Shown in pieces: positions 1 to 6,270 of a stretch of DNA of 7,109 nt (its first letter is position 1; each line of letters starts with the position of its first letter). The translations under genes and the position numbers were made by a program. Source of the stretch: Pedobacter sp. (GTDB lineage: Bacteria; Bacteroidota; Bacteroidia; Sphingobacteriales; Sphingobacteriaceae); contig JASLGV010000477.1 in NCBI GenBank assembly GCA_030149995.1, positions 1 to 7,109 of the forward strand. The letters run 5' to 3'. The notes beneath the pieces are model-generated. The model was given only the letters and a program-made list of their open reading frames with translations, was not told where the DNA came from and did not search any database.

Positions 1-949
1 CAATCATTACTTTCATATCCAATGCCCTTGCAAGGGTAAGCATTTTATGTGCCTCGTGCATGCCGGTGCATTTCATCAGCTTAATGTTGATGCCTGAATA
101 AACTTTATGAGCCTTTAAGACATCGGGAAGCCTTTGTACGGCTTCATCGCCAAAGGTAGGCAGTACGCCGTATTCGGTTAAATAGGCATTGCCTTCCAGG
201 TCTGTTTTGGGCATGCCCTGTTCAATAAATATAATGCCTTTTTCTTTTAGCCAGTGCGACATTTCAACGGCAAACTTTTTATCTGTCCATCCCTGGTTTA
301 CATCTACGCAAATGGGTTTATCGGTTTCTGAGCGGATGGTATTGATTAGCATTTTATCGGTATCGCGCCCGAGTTTTACTTTTAATAATTTGTAAGGGGC
401 AGCTTCTCTAACTTTCTGCCTGATTATGTCTTCTGTATCAATGCCAATTGTAAAACTTGTATTTGGTGTGGTGCTGGCATCGTAGCCCCATATTTTATAC
501 CAGGGTTGTCCGAGTATTTTTCCCAATAAATCATATAAAGCGATGTCGACAGAAGCTTTGGCGGCTTTGTTGCCTTCTTCAATCTGATCTACATAACTTA
601 AGATGCGCTCAATCTGAAAAGGATCGTCAAAACGATCGAGGTTAACTTTAGAAAGGAATTTCAGAACGGTTTCGTGCGATTCGCCCAGGTAGGGTGGCAT
701 GGAAGCTTCGCCATAACCAACAATACCGTTGTATTCAAGTTCGGTTAGCACAACCGGCGTGGTTGATCTGGAGCTTGTTGCAATGGTAAACGTATGTTTC
801 AGATCTAAGGTATAGGGCCTGAAATGGAGTTTCAGCTTGCCTTTTTTCAGGTCTTGATGTTCACTGGCGAGTAAGGTATTTAAGTTGGTTAAGGTAGCCA
901 TGCCGGTAACAAGTGTTGTGGTTTTTAGGAAATTTCTTCGGTTGGTCAT
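1..949 (-). CDS. Dipeptide epimerase (L-Ala-D/L-Glu epimerase-like), enolase superfamily, Tat-type signal; C-terminus outside window
   Basis: I translated this by hand from the ATG at 949-947: 316 codons run to the window edge with no stop or frameshift. The first residues, TNRRNFLKTTT, match the twin-arginine export consensus (R4-R5, F7, L8, K9). A modestly hydrophobic stretch follows, ending near LLA-SEH (about residue 28). The rest has enolase-superfamily layout: a capping domain to about residue 150, then a barrel with K190-x-K192 (LLKVKLG), metal ligands D216 (VDVN), E243 (FIEQ) and D268 (GDEA), and a second-face lysine K290 (NIKLMK). This is the dipeptide epimerase arrangement (YcjG/YkfB type), which interconverts L-Ala-D-Glu and L-Ala-L-Glu from murein peptides. 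The C-terminal DxD that binds the dipeptide amino group would lie outside the window. The start is 4 bases after the stop of the NlpC/P60 gene, so the two are probably co-translated. M17 is an alternative start that would remove the Tat motif, but the coupling favours M1. The family is secure; exact substrate is inferred. Confidence 0.9.
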   Translation of the reverse strand, partial: MTNRRNFLKTTTLVTGMATLTNLNTLLASEHQDLKKGKLKLHFRPYTLDLKHTFTIATSSRSTTPVVLTELEYNGIVGYGEASMPPYLGESHETVLKFLSKVNLDRFDDPFQIERILSYVDQIEEGNKAAKASVDIALYDLLGKILGQPWYKIWGYDASTTPNTSFTIGIDTEDIIRQKVREAAPYKLLKVKLGRDTDKMLINTIRSETDKPICVDVNQGWTDKKFAVEMSHWLKEKGIIFIEQGMPKTDLEGNAYLTEYGVLPTFGDEAVQRLPDVLKAHKVYSGINIKLMKCTGMHEAHKMLTLARALDMKVMI

Positions 950-953
950 TTGT

Positions 954-2177
954 TTAAGGTTGATAAAAGGTATTTTGAAGGATCGGGGTAATCTCTTTGG
1001 TGCCAATCTGGGTTAAAATCCTGCGGGCAGCGGTCAGTGTTCTGCTTTGATAGTCGGCATAATTAAGGGCCTCTGGTTTTAAGCTGTTGATGCGCACCAG
1101 TCCGGCCGAATGGATAAACTCGCCGTTGCCGATATACATAGCTACATGGGTAACTCTTCCCTGAACGCCTTTTTCTCTTTCGCTTGAGAAAAACATCAGA
1201 TCGCCGGTTTGAAGGTTCTGAATGCATTTCTGCTGGCTGATTTGTCCGTCTTCTCCGTAAATATCAATCTTTTCGCCAACCAGTGCCTGTTGTGAGGCAT
1301 CTCTTGGCAGGATTACACCATTTAAAAAGAAGCTGGTTTTAATAAATCCGCTGCAGTCAACACCTTTAATGGAAGAGCCGCCCCATAAATAAGGGGTTCC
1401 GAGCATGGTTCTGGCTGTGTTAATGATGTTACTGGCCGAAGGGTTGCGGCTTGCGGTCCATTTGGTAAATGGTTCTGCACTTTTTTGATCGATGTATGCC
1501 GTTCGGTTATCGGGTAATTTAATGTAATAATATTTGCCTTTTGTGGCCAGTAATTCTACAATGTTGCCTTTAACCAGGTCGAAAACATGGTTGCTGCTTT
1601 GGTTGGCTTGTTCGTTTGCATACCCAAAATCGCCGGTATAAATTATTTTTGGTGCCAGCTGCCATGTATCAAATTGTTGTTTGTTCATAGGAGCAATACC
1701 TCTTGCTTCTGTCCAGGCAATGTACCCGTCGGGTGTTCTGATCTGGTACCATTCGCCTTGTTTTTGTATAATTTGAACAGGTGTTCCCAGCATCATTTGG
1801 GTGGCCATTTCGCTGGCATGGCTGGGTTTGGTTTTGTTGTTGCATACAGAAAGGGTTGCAACGGCATAAAGCTGATCGTTTAAGGCCTTGTCTGGCAAAG
1901 CTTTAAGGGATGTTTTAACCGTTATATCTAAGTCTTTAAGCGCTTTTTCGGCAGCATTTAATGCATCTGAACGGGTGCTTTCTATCTGAATTGATTCTGC
2001 ATTCCAGGTATGTTTAAATATTTCGGTTCTGGCATCGGGTGCGTATTGCTGCCGGATGTGGTTTAATACAGATTCAATTCTTTTTTTACTTAGGCTGTCT
2101 GATTCCTGCGCTTTTGTATTGTTATAGAATATAATGACGCATAAAAACGCAATAAGGGTAAACTTTTTCTGGCTCAT
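954..2177 (-). CDS. Secreted SH3b-NlpC/P60 cysteine peptidase (YkfC-like gamma-D-Glu-diamino acid endopeptidase)
   Basis: This 407-residue protein starts with a Sec signal peptide (KK, hydrophobic core at about residues 6-18, cleavage probably after TKA at 23). A charged helical region and two bacterial SH3-like segments follow, at about 101-160 (containing GEWYQIRTPDGYIAW) and 165-235 (containing KGKYYYIKLPDNRTAYI). The C-terminal NlpC/P60 domain covers about 248-390. Its catalytic elements are visible: C275 in VDCSGF, H344 in THVAMYIG and H356 in EFIHSAG, with the usual TPYLWGG lead-in and the LPRDASQQ and GDLMFF motifs. Known relatives with this SH3-SH3-NlpC order, such as YkfC, cut between D-Glu and the diamino acid of murein peptides that have a free N-terminal L-Ala, releasing L-Ala-D-Glu. 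The next gene, 4 bases on, encodes a dipeptide epimerase for that product, which supports the assignment. The protein should act in the periplasm. No lipobox is evident. It could instead act on intact murein, but the neighbour favours recycling. Confidence 0.92.
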   Translation of the reverse strand: MSQKKFTLIAFLCVIIFYNNTKAQESDSLSKKRIESVLNHIRQQYAPDARTEIFKHTWNAESIQIESTRSDALNAAEKALKDLDITVKTSLKALPDKALNDQLYAVATLSVCNNKTKPSHASEMATQMMLGTPVQIIQKQGEWYQIRTPDGYIAWTEARGIAPMNKQQFDTWQLAPKIIYTGDFGYANEQANQSSNHVFDLVKGNIVELLATKGKYYYIKLPDNRTAYIDQKSAEPFTKWTASRNPSASNIINTARTMLGTPYLWGGSSIKGVDCSGFIKTSFFLNGVILPRDASQQALVGEKIDIYGEDGQISQQKCIQNLQTGDLMFFSSEREKGVQGRVTHVAMYIGNGEFIHSAGLVRINSLKPEALNYADYQSRTLTAARRILTQIGTKEITPILQNTFYQP

Positions 2178-2289
2178 TTTTTTGTTTTAAAGCCCTAAAT
2201 TAATGTTATTTGTATATAATCAGCAAGTTATATCGTTATTTTTTATTTTCGTTTTGAGATTGATGTTACTTTAAACATGCATAAACACG

Positions 2290-2297
2290 CAAATTTA
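2290..2297 (-). promoter_or_regulatory. Candidate -7 promoter box for the NlpC/P60-epimerase unit
   Basis: The minus strand reads TAAATTTG, an exact match to the Bacteroidota sigma-A -7 consensus TAnnTTTG. Transcription from it would give a leader of roughly 105 bases before the ATG at 2177. I see no TTG at the usual -33 distance (about 19 bases upstream), so the promoter is only half supported. A 7-bp inverted repeat (gcataaa at 2279-2285, tttatgc at 2294-2300) overlaps the box and could be an operator or chance in AT-rich DNA. The rest of 2178-2340 is AT-rich and holds nothing else I recognise. Confidence 0.4.
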
Positions 2298-2340
2298 TGC
2301 GTATATCTGCATTTTTATTTGGTTCTGAAATTTTAAGCAA

Positions 2341-2375
2341 TAAAAAAAGCCCGGCAATTGTTTTATTGCCGGGCT
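2341..2375 (-). terminator. Rho-independent terminator after murA
   Basis: There is a perfect 11-bp GC-rich stem with a 6-base loop: agcccggcaat at 2348-2358 and attgccgggct at 2365-2375. In the minus direction the stem is followed directly by a run of seven T residues (the A run at 2342-2348 on the plus strand, of which the last base also pairs in the stem). It begins 21 bases past the murA stop codon. Orientation and T-tract show that it ends the DUF4290-murA transcript and separates it from the NlpC/P60-epimerase unit. On the plus strand no T-tract follows, so it is not an obvious two-way terminator. Confidence 0.95.
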
Positions 2376-2396
2376 GGTTCGTAAACTGTATTTTGA

Positions 2397-3722
2397 TTAG
2401 TGCGAAGGTGTTTCAGCGTTGATGCGCTTTATTTTAGCCCCCAATGCACGTAAACGGGTATCAATATCCTGGTAACCACGTTCTATTTGCTCAATGTTAA
2501 AGATGGTCGAGGTGCCTTCTGCTGATAAAGCTGCGATTAGCAGGGAAACACCGGCACGAATATCGGGTGATGTCATGCTGATGCCGCGCAGTTTGTATTT
2601 TTTATCAATACCGTTAACGGTTGCACGGTGCGGATCGCACAGAATGATTTGTGCACCCATATCGATCAGTTTATCTACGAAGAATAAACGGCTTTCGAAC
2701 ATTTTCTGGTGGATCAATACATTTCCTTTTGCCTGTGTGGCAACAACCAGTACAATGCTTAATAAATCTGGTGTAAATCCAGGCCATGGAGAATCTGCAA
2801 TGGTTAGGATAGAACCGTCTATAAAGGTTTCAATTTCATAATGTCTTTGAGAAGGTACAAAGATATCATCGCCACGGCGTTCGAGCTTAATACCCAGTTT
2901 CCTGAAAACATCGGGAATTACGCCCAGCTCATCATAACAAACGTTTTTAATGGTAATTTCAGATTCTGTCATGGCGGCCAAACCTATAAACGAACCAATT
3001 TCGATCATGTCCGGTAACATGCGGTGTTCGGTACCTTTTAACACTTTTACACCTTCTATGGTTAAAAGATTGGATCCAATACCCGAAATTTTAGCGCCCA
3101 TGCGGTTCAGCATTTTGCAGAGCTGCTGCAGGTAAGGTTCGCAGGCGGCGTTGTAAATGGTGGTGGTACCTTTGGCCAACACAGCTGCCATTACAATATT
3201 AGCTGTTCCGGTTACAGATGCCTCATCGAGCAGAATATATGCACCTTGTAAATTAGAAGCATCTACATTGAAAAATGCCTTTTTACTGTCGTATACAAAT
3301 TTGGCACCCAGTTTTTCAAAGCCGATAAAGTGTGTATCCAGTCTTCTTCTGCCGATTTTATCGCCACCGGGTTTAGGGATGGCGGCTTTACCAAAGCGGG
3401 CCAGCAGGGGACCAACAATCATAATAGAACCACGTAAACCACCGCCTTTGGCTTTGAAAGTCTCAGACTCGAAGAAATCAAGGTTGATGTTTTTTGCTTC
3501 AAAGCTGTATGTGTCTTTGTTGATGCGTTCTACAATTACACCCAGATCGCCCAGTAACTCGATGAGTTTATTTACATCTTTAATGTCGGGAATGTTGCTG
3601 ATGGTGATTTTCTCTTCAGTAAGCAGTACAGCTGATAAAATTTGCAAAGCTTCATTTTTAGCACCCTGAGGCGTAATTTCACCCTTTAACTTAATACCGC
3701 CGGTAATTTCAAATGCGTTCAT
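2397..3722 (-). CDS. murA: UDP-N-acetylglucosamine 1-carboxyvinyltransferase (MurA), Asp-for-Cys active-site variant
   Basis: MurA transfers enolpyruvate from PEP to UDP-GlcNAc in the cytoplasm, the first committed step of peptidoglycan synthesis. The 441 residues span the full EPSP-synthase-like fold, slightly longer than the roughly 420 of well-known MurA proteins. Conserved residues are visible: K22-N23 (GAKNEAL), the GGGLRGS segment at 93-99, R126 in the mobile loop, D319 in WPGFTPD (the deprotonating Asp), R389 in DIRAG and R415 in ERGYQDID. The loop residue that is normally the fosfomycin target, Cys115 in E. coli, is Asp here: D121 in PKPGGDKIGRRRLD. Asp at this position is known to be active and fosfomycin-insensitive in other bacteria, such as mycobacteria and chlamydiae. 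The gene follows the DUF4290 gene after 71 bases with no terminator between them, and ends in a strong intrinsic terminator. The start is supported by the canonical N-terminus (MNAFEITGGIKLKGEI). Confidence 0.97.
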   Translation of the reverse strand: MNAFEITGGIKLKGEITPQGAKNEALQILSAVLLTEEKITISNIPDIKDVNKLIELLGDLGVIVERINKDTYSFEAKNINLDFFESETFKAKGGGLRGSIMIVGPLLARFGKAAIPKPGGDKIGRRRLDTHFIGFEKLGAKFVYDSKKAFFNVDASNLQGAYILLDEASVTGTANIVMAAVLAKGTTTIYNAACEPYLQQLCKMLNRMGAKISGIGSNLLTIEGVKVLKGTEHRMLPDMIEIGSFIGLAAMTESEITIKNVCYDELGVIPDVFRKLGIKLERRGDDIFVPSQRHYEIETFIDGSILTIADSPWPGFTPDLLSIVLVVATQAKGNVLIHQKMFESRLFFVDKLIDMGAQIILCDPHRATVNGIDKKYKLRGISMTSPDIRAGVSLLIAALSAEGTSTIFNIEQIERGYQDIDTRLRALGAKIKRINAETPSH

Positions 3723-3793
3723 ATGTGTGTGTTAAATTTATGCCAGAAGGTATATTTTAACCGATGCTGACAATTTATTTAAGGATTTTAAGA

Positions 3794-4477
3794 TTAATAT
3801 TTTTGTTTGTTGTTGCGCTGGCGATTGTTGTTATTATTATTGTTGTTCTGCCTGTTTTTTCCGTTATTATTGTTGTTGTTGCGGCCACGGTTATTGTTGT
3901 TGTTGTTCTGACGCGGGTTTTGCTGCCTGAACTCAACTTTAGCCAGGTTTACATTTTCTTCCAGTCTTAAAAGGCCACCGGAAAGATCGTGCAGATCTTT
4001 TAAAATGGTTTCGTCAGAAACATTGTCTTTGTTCCAGGTTACATAAGCCATTTTCATAAAGTTGGCAATGTTTTGTACCAATGCTTTTTTATGTTCCGGA
4101 TCTTCGGTTCTCATGGCTTTTTCAATCAGGGTTTCGACCGTTTTACCATAATGTTTATAGGTAATACGTTGCTGCGGATAACCAATATGTGCCGGTTTTA
4201 CAAAAGCATTTTCGGGCAGCGGTTTTGGATATGGGCTGTCTACATCGATCTGGTAGCCTGAAATAATATGTAAATGATCCCAAAGCTTATGCTTGAAATC
4301 TGCAACATCTCTTAAATGTGGCTGAAGAAAACCCATCAGGTCGATTACGGCCTGAGCATATTTATTGCGTTCTTCTATGGTGGGTAAAGCACAAATGTAT
4401 TTTACCATATTTTGAACGTTACGGCCATATTCTGATAAGATCAGGTGGCTGCGCGTTGTATTATAATCAAAACTCAT
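3794..4477 (-). CDS. DUF4290 family protein with basic poly-asparagine C-terminal tail
   Basis: I recognise residues 1 to about 180 as DUF4290, a family of unknown function found mainly in Bacteroidota. Segments include the N-terminal MSFDYNTTRSHLILSEYGRN, PTIEERNKYAQAVIDLMGF, LWDHLHIISGY and YGKTVETLIEKA. No catalytic motif, signal peptide or membrane segment is visible, so it is probably cytoplasmic and largely helical. Residues 186-227 form a low-complexity tail: 24 of 42 residues are Asn in runs of 6, 6 and 8, with nine Arg/Lys, an RGR, and no acidic residue. The tail looks disordered and could bind RNA, DNA or polyanions, but that is inference. The gene lies just upstream of murA, without a terminator between them. 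As far as I recall this pairing recurs in Bacteroidota, suggesting a role tied to cell-wall synthesis or growth. No function should be assigned. Confidence 0.9.
   Translation of the reverse strand: MSFDYNTTRSHLILSEYGRNVQNMVKYICALPTIEERNKYAQAVIDLMGFLQPHLRDVADFKHKLWDHLHIISGYQIDVDSPYPKPLPENAFVKPAHIGYPQQRITYKHYGKTVETLIEKAMRTEDPEHKKALVQNIANFMKMAYVTWNKDNVSDETILKDLHDLSGGLLRLEENVNLAKVEFRQQNPRQNNNNNNRGRNNNNNNGKNRQNNNNNNNNRQRNNKQKY
3797..3922 (-). repeat. Imperfect (AAC/AAT)n trinucleotide tract encoding the Asn-rich tail of the DUF4290 protein
   Basis: The plus strand shows repeated gtt/att triplets, read on the minus strand as AAC and AAT asparagine codons in clusters of 6, 6 and 8, broken by Arg, Gly, Gln and Lys codons. 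AAC and AAT are mixed, so this is not a pure microsatellite. That suggests selection on the protein as well as some slippage potential. A change in repeat number would stay in frame and only alter tail length. Confidence 0.85.
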
Positions 4478-4697
4478 GTATAGATAAATTTAATGGATAA
4501 ATTTTCTGGCGATATGAATTATGAAATAACCAAAGGAGTTCAGGTTATGAATTCACCGAAATGTCTATTGCCAGCTGTTCAATTTTTATATATCAAAGAT
4601 ATATTTTTTCGCTGTAAAAATAAAATATATCTGATGGCGATTTTACAGGGTGTATTCTTTGTACAAATCTTTAATATTCCCTTGCCAGATGCATGGA
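4478..4697. other. AT-rich intergenic region between the SixA-type and DUF4290 genes
   Basis: This gap of about 220 bases holds no gene I can support. It contains a perfect 10-bp palindrome, tttgtacaaa (4658-4667), a small hairpin (atatatc 4588-4594, gatatat 4598-4604) and the -7 promoter candidate given separately. The hairpin is followed by a T run on the plus strand and flanked by A/T on both sides; its stem is too AT-rich to call as a terminator. No clear terminator for the upstream SixA-type gene is visible, so read-through into the DUF4290-murA unit is possible. Confidence 0.5.
4594..4601 (-). promoter_or_regulatory. Candidate -7 promoter box for the DUF4290-murA unit
   Basis: The minus strand reads TATCTTTG, an exact match to the Bacteroidota -7 consensus TAnnTTTG. 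It would give a leader of about 110 bases before the DUF4290 ATG at 4477. The -33 region is T-rich (TTTTTA) but lacks a clear TTG. The box lies on the loop and right arm of a small AT-rich inverted repeat (4588-4604). A second, imperfect box, TAAATTTA, lies 7 bases before the ATG. Confidence 0.4.
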
Positions 4698-5195
4698 TTA
4701 AAGGTCGTCTTCGTTTTTAGGGAAATCGAAAAAGATGCGTTCGCCTGTTCCGCGGCTCAGCATTTTCCAGGAATCGAACGGAAAGGAAATCAGCACCATG
4801 CCAGCTGTGGGAATGTTGTAAATATCTGAATTACTCAACTCATTTGCAAAATCTGTAAAGCCGGGATTGTGGCCAAACATAATTACCGTGTCTGCCTGGT
4901 CATCAAAATTATTGACAAGCTGGAGTAAGGTATCCGTATTGGCTTCGTAAATGGCTGCCTGAAGCTGTATATTTTTAAACTCATAAACTTCAGCAAAATA
5001 TTGAGCAGTAGACAGTGCACGTTTAGCCGGACTACTTACCATCAGATCAAATTTAAACCCCCTGTTTAAAAGGCGGTAAGCCATTTCGGGTGCGCTTTCG
5101 CGTCCGCGTTTGTTTAATGGGCGATCGAAATCCTTTAACTGCGGATTGCCCCAGTCTGATTTGCCGTGTCTTACCAACAGTAACTGCTTAGCCAT
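4698..5195 (-). CDS. sixA: SixA-type histidine phosphatase (phosphoglycerate mutase-like superfamily)
   Basis: This 165-residue protein has the full histidine phosphatase catalytic set: R9-H10-G11 (LLLVRHGKSDW, H10 being the phospho-accepting His), R59 in SSPAKRA, E84 in IYEAN and H109 in MFGHNPGFTDF. The short length, the RHGKSDW start and the GHNPG segment match SixA rather than the larger phosphoglycerate mutases. In E. coli SixA removes phosphate from histidine on signalling proteins (HPt domains, and the nitrogen PTS protein NPr). The substrate here is unknown, and Bacteroidota SixA-like proteins may act on other phosphate esters. No signal peptide is seen, so it is cytoplasmic. Its ATG (5195-5193) overlaps the stop of the glycosyltransferase gene by 8 bases, so translation is probably coupled. 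The symbol reflects family resemblance rather than proven orthology. Confidence 0.88.
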   Translation of the reverse strand: MAKQLLLVRHGKSDWGNPQLKDFDRPLNKRGRESAPEMAYRLLNRGFKFDLMVSSPAKRALSTAQYFAEVYEFKNIQLQAAIYEANTDTLLQLVNNFDDQADTVIMFGHNPGFTDFANELSNSDIYNIPTAGMVLISFPFDSWKMLSRGTGERIFFDFPKNEDDL

Positions 5196-6216
5196 TAAGT
5201 TTCTCTTTAATTTTATTTACAATCGTTTCGGGTCTAATCAGATCCATACAGCTATCAACACCGCAAAGGCAGGGTTTGTTTCCATATACTGAATTTGGCC
5301 GTGAGGGATGGTCTATCTGAATGCAATCGCTTTCCTGCTGTCCGTAGCCCAAAAATCCGGCAAAAGGATGGGTAGGCCCCCAAACAGAAACTACGGGAAC
5401 GCCTTCGAGAGAGGCCATGTGCATGCCTGCCGAGTCCATGCTGAGCATGAGGTCGAGATTTGAAATAATGGACAGTTCTTCCTGAAGGTTGAATGAACCA
5501 ATAAGGCTGTGGGTACTTTTAAATTTTCTCTGCCAGTTTTCTGCCTGTTCCTGTTCTGTTTTTCCGCCGCCGAAAATAAAAAGGCTGTAGCGCTGAGCAG
5601 ATAAGGCTTCTATAACTTTCTCCATTTTTTCTAACGGATAAACTTTATAGATGTGCTGGGCAAAAGGGGAGATGCCGATTTTTTTTGTTTCCGTTTCGAA
5701 TAAGTGAACGGCCTTTGCAGGTAATTTTTTTGGTGATTTTACCAGTTTGTGGCTCAGTTTTATGTTGAAATGCAGTTTTCTGAAAACATCTGCATAACGC
5801 TCTACGGTTTGACGAAGTGGTTTTAAAACCTTGTTGTGTTCTCTTGTTAACGCTTTTTTTTCTGTTCTCCCTTTATCAATGCGGGCAATGGGTATTCTGC
5901 TCAACCTGAAAAAAGCAGAGATTACCCGGCTGCGCAGGTTGTCGTGCAGGTCGGCAACTGCTCCTGGTTTATATTTTTTTAACTCTTTGTAGAGCTTGTA
6001 TAAACCTGAAATACCCTTATGGGTTGTTTTGGGTTCAATGGCATGAAAAGTCAGGTTTTTTATTTCTGTAAAAAAAGGTTTGAAAGCAGCGCGGCTTACC
6101 ATGACCAGTTGCACATCAGGGTTCTGGCTGCAAAAAGCACTCAGCACCGATGCTGCCATGGCGACATCGCCCATAGCTGAAAAACGCAATACAATAATTT
6201 TCCGGGCGGCTGCCAT
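5188..6216 (-). CDS. Glycosyltransferase family 9 protein (heptosyltransferase-like)
   Basis: The 342 residues match the ADP-heptose:LPS heptosyltransferase family (GT9, GT-B fold). The N-terminal domain begins IIVLRFSAMGDVAMAA, where D17 sits at the catalytic-base position of WaaC-type enzymes. The C-terminal nucleotide-sugar domain carries IGISPFAQHIYKVYP (about 180-194), LIGSFNLQEELSIISNLD and the signature MDSAGMHMA with GVPVVSVWGPTHP (about 260-284). A C-x-C-x4-C cluster (C316, C318, C323) precedes CMDLI and the final helix, as in many GT9 enzymes. It should act at the cytoplasmic face of the inner membrane on LPS core or a related glycan; donor and acceptor cannot be read from sequence. 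It follows the DUF4254 gene after 54 bases and overlaps the SixA-type gene by 8. The start at 6216 puts the RFSAMGD motif at residue 11, normal for the family. No frameshift or missing motif is seen. Confidence 0.93.
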   Translation of the reverse strand: MAAARKIIVLRFSAMGDVAMAASVLSAFCSQNPDVQLVMVSRAAFKPFFTEIKNLTFHAIEPKTTHKGISGLYKLYKELKKYKPGAVADLHDNLRSRVISAFFRLSRIPIARIDKGRTEKKALTREHNKVLKPLRQTVERYADVFRKLHFNIKLSHKLVKSPKKLPAKAVHLFETETKKIGISPFAQHIYKVYPLEKMEKVIEALSAQRYSLFIFGGGKTEQEQAENWQRKFKSTHSLIGSFNLQEELSIISNLDLMLSMDSAGMHMASLEGVPVVSVWGPTHPFAGFLGYGQQESDCIQIDHPSRPNSVYGNKPCLCGVDSCMDLIRPETIVNKIKEKLNG

Positions 6217-6270
6217 ATTGGGTTGTTGGTAACAAACGGTGGGCGTTTGCTGCTTTACTAAAATTAAAAA

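Noticed and set aside
1587..1883. A 98-codon plus-strand open frame within the NlpC/P60 gene
   Set aside because: It is antisense to the SH3b region of a well-supported gene and has no family resemblance or initiation signal.
954..2177. Lipoprotein reading of the NlpC/P60 signal peptide because of C13
   Set aside because: The residues before C13 (AFL) do not fit a lipobox, and the Cys lies within the hydrophobic core. A normal signal peptidase I site after TKA is better.
3157..3669. A 170-codon plus-strand open frame inside murA
   Set aside because: It is antisense to a fully conserved murA coding region and shows no recognisable motif; the open frame follows from murA codon use.
3764..3970. 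A plus-strand open frame encoding a highly hydrophobic Val/Ile-rich peptide resembling a membrane protein
   Set aside because: It is the antisense reading of the asparagine-codon tract (AAC/AAT read as GTT/ATT), so its hydrophobicity is an artefact of the repeat.
4588..4610. AT-rich hairpin followed by T residues on the plus strand as a terminator
   Set aside because: The stem is only A/T apart from one G-C pair, and no plus-strand gene exists to terminate. In the minus direction it overlaps a better-supported -7 box.
4493..4720. A plus-strand open frame of 75 codons filling the gap between the SixA-type and DUF4290 genes
   Set aside because: It matches no family I know, opposes all neighbours, has AT-driven composition, overlaps the end of the SixA-type gene, and has no convincing promoter or ribosome site. 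It is probably chance in AT-rich DNA.
6233..6249. Small inverted repeat (caaacg/cgtttg) just upstream of the GT9 start as a possible attenuator
   Set aside because: The stem is only 6 bp with a 5-base loop and no T-tract follows in the minus direction. It is too short to support a regulatory call.
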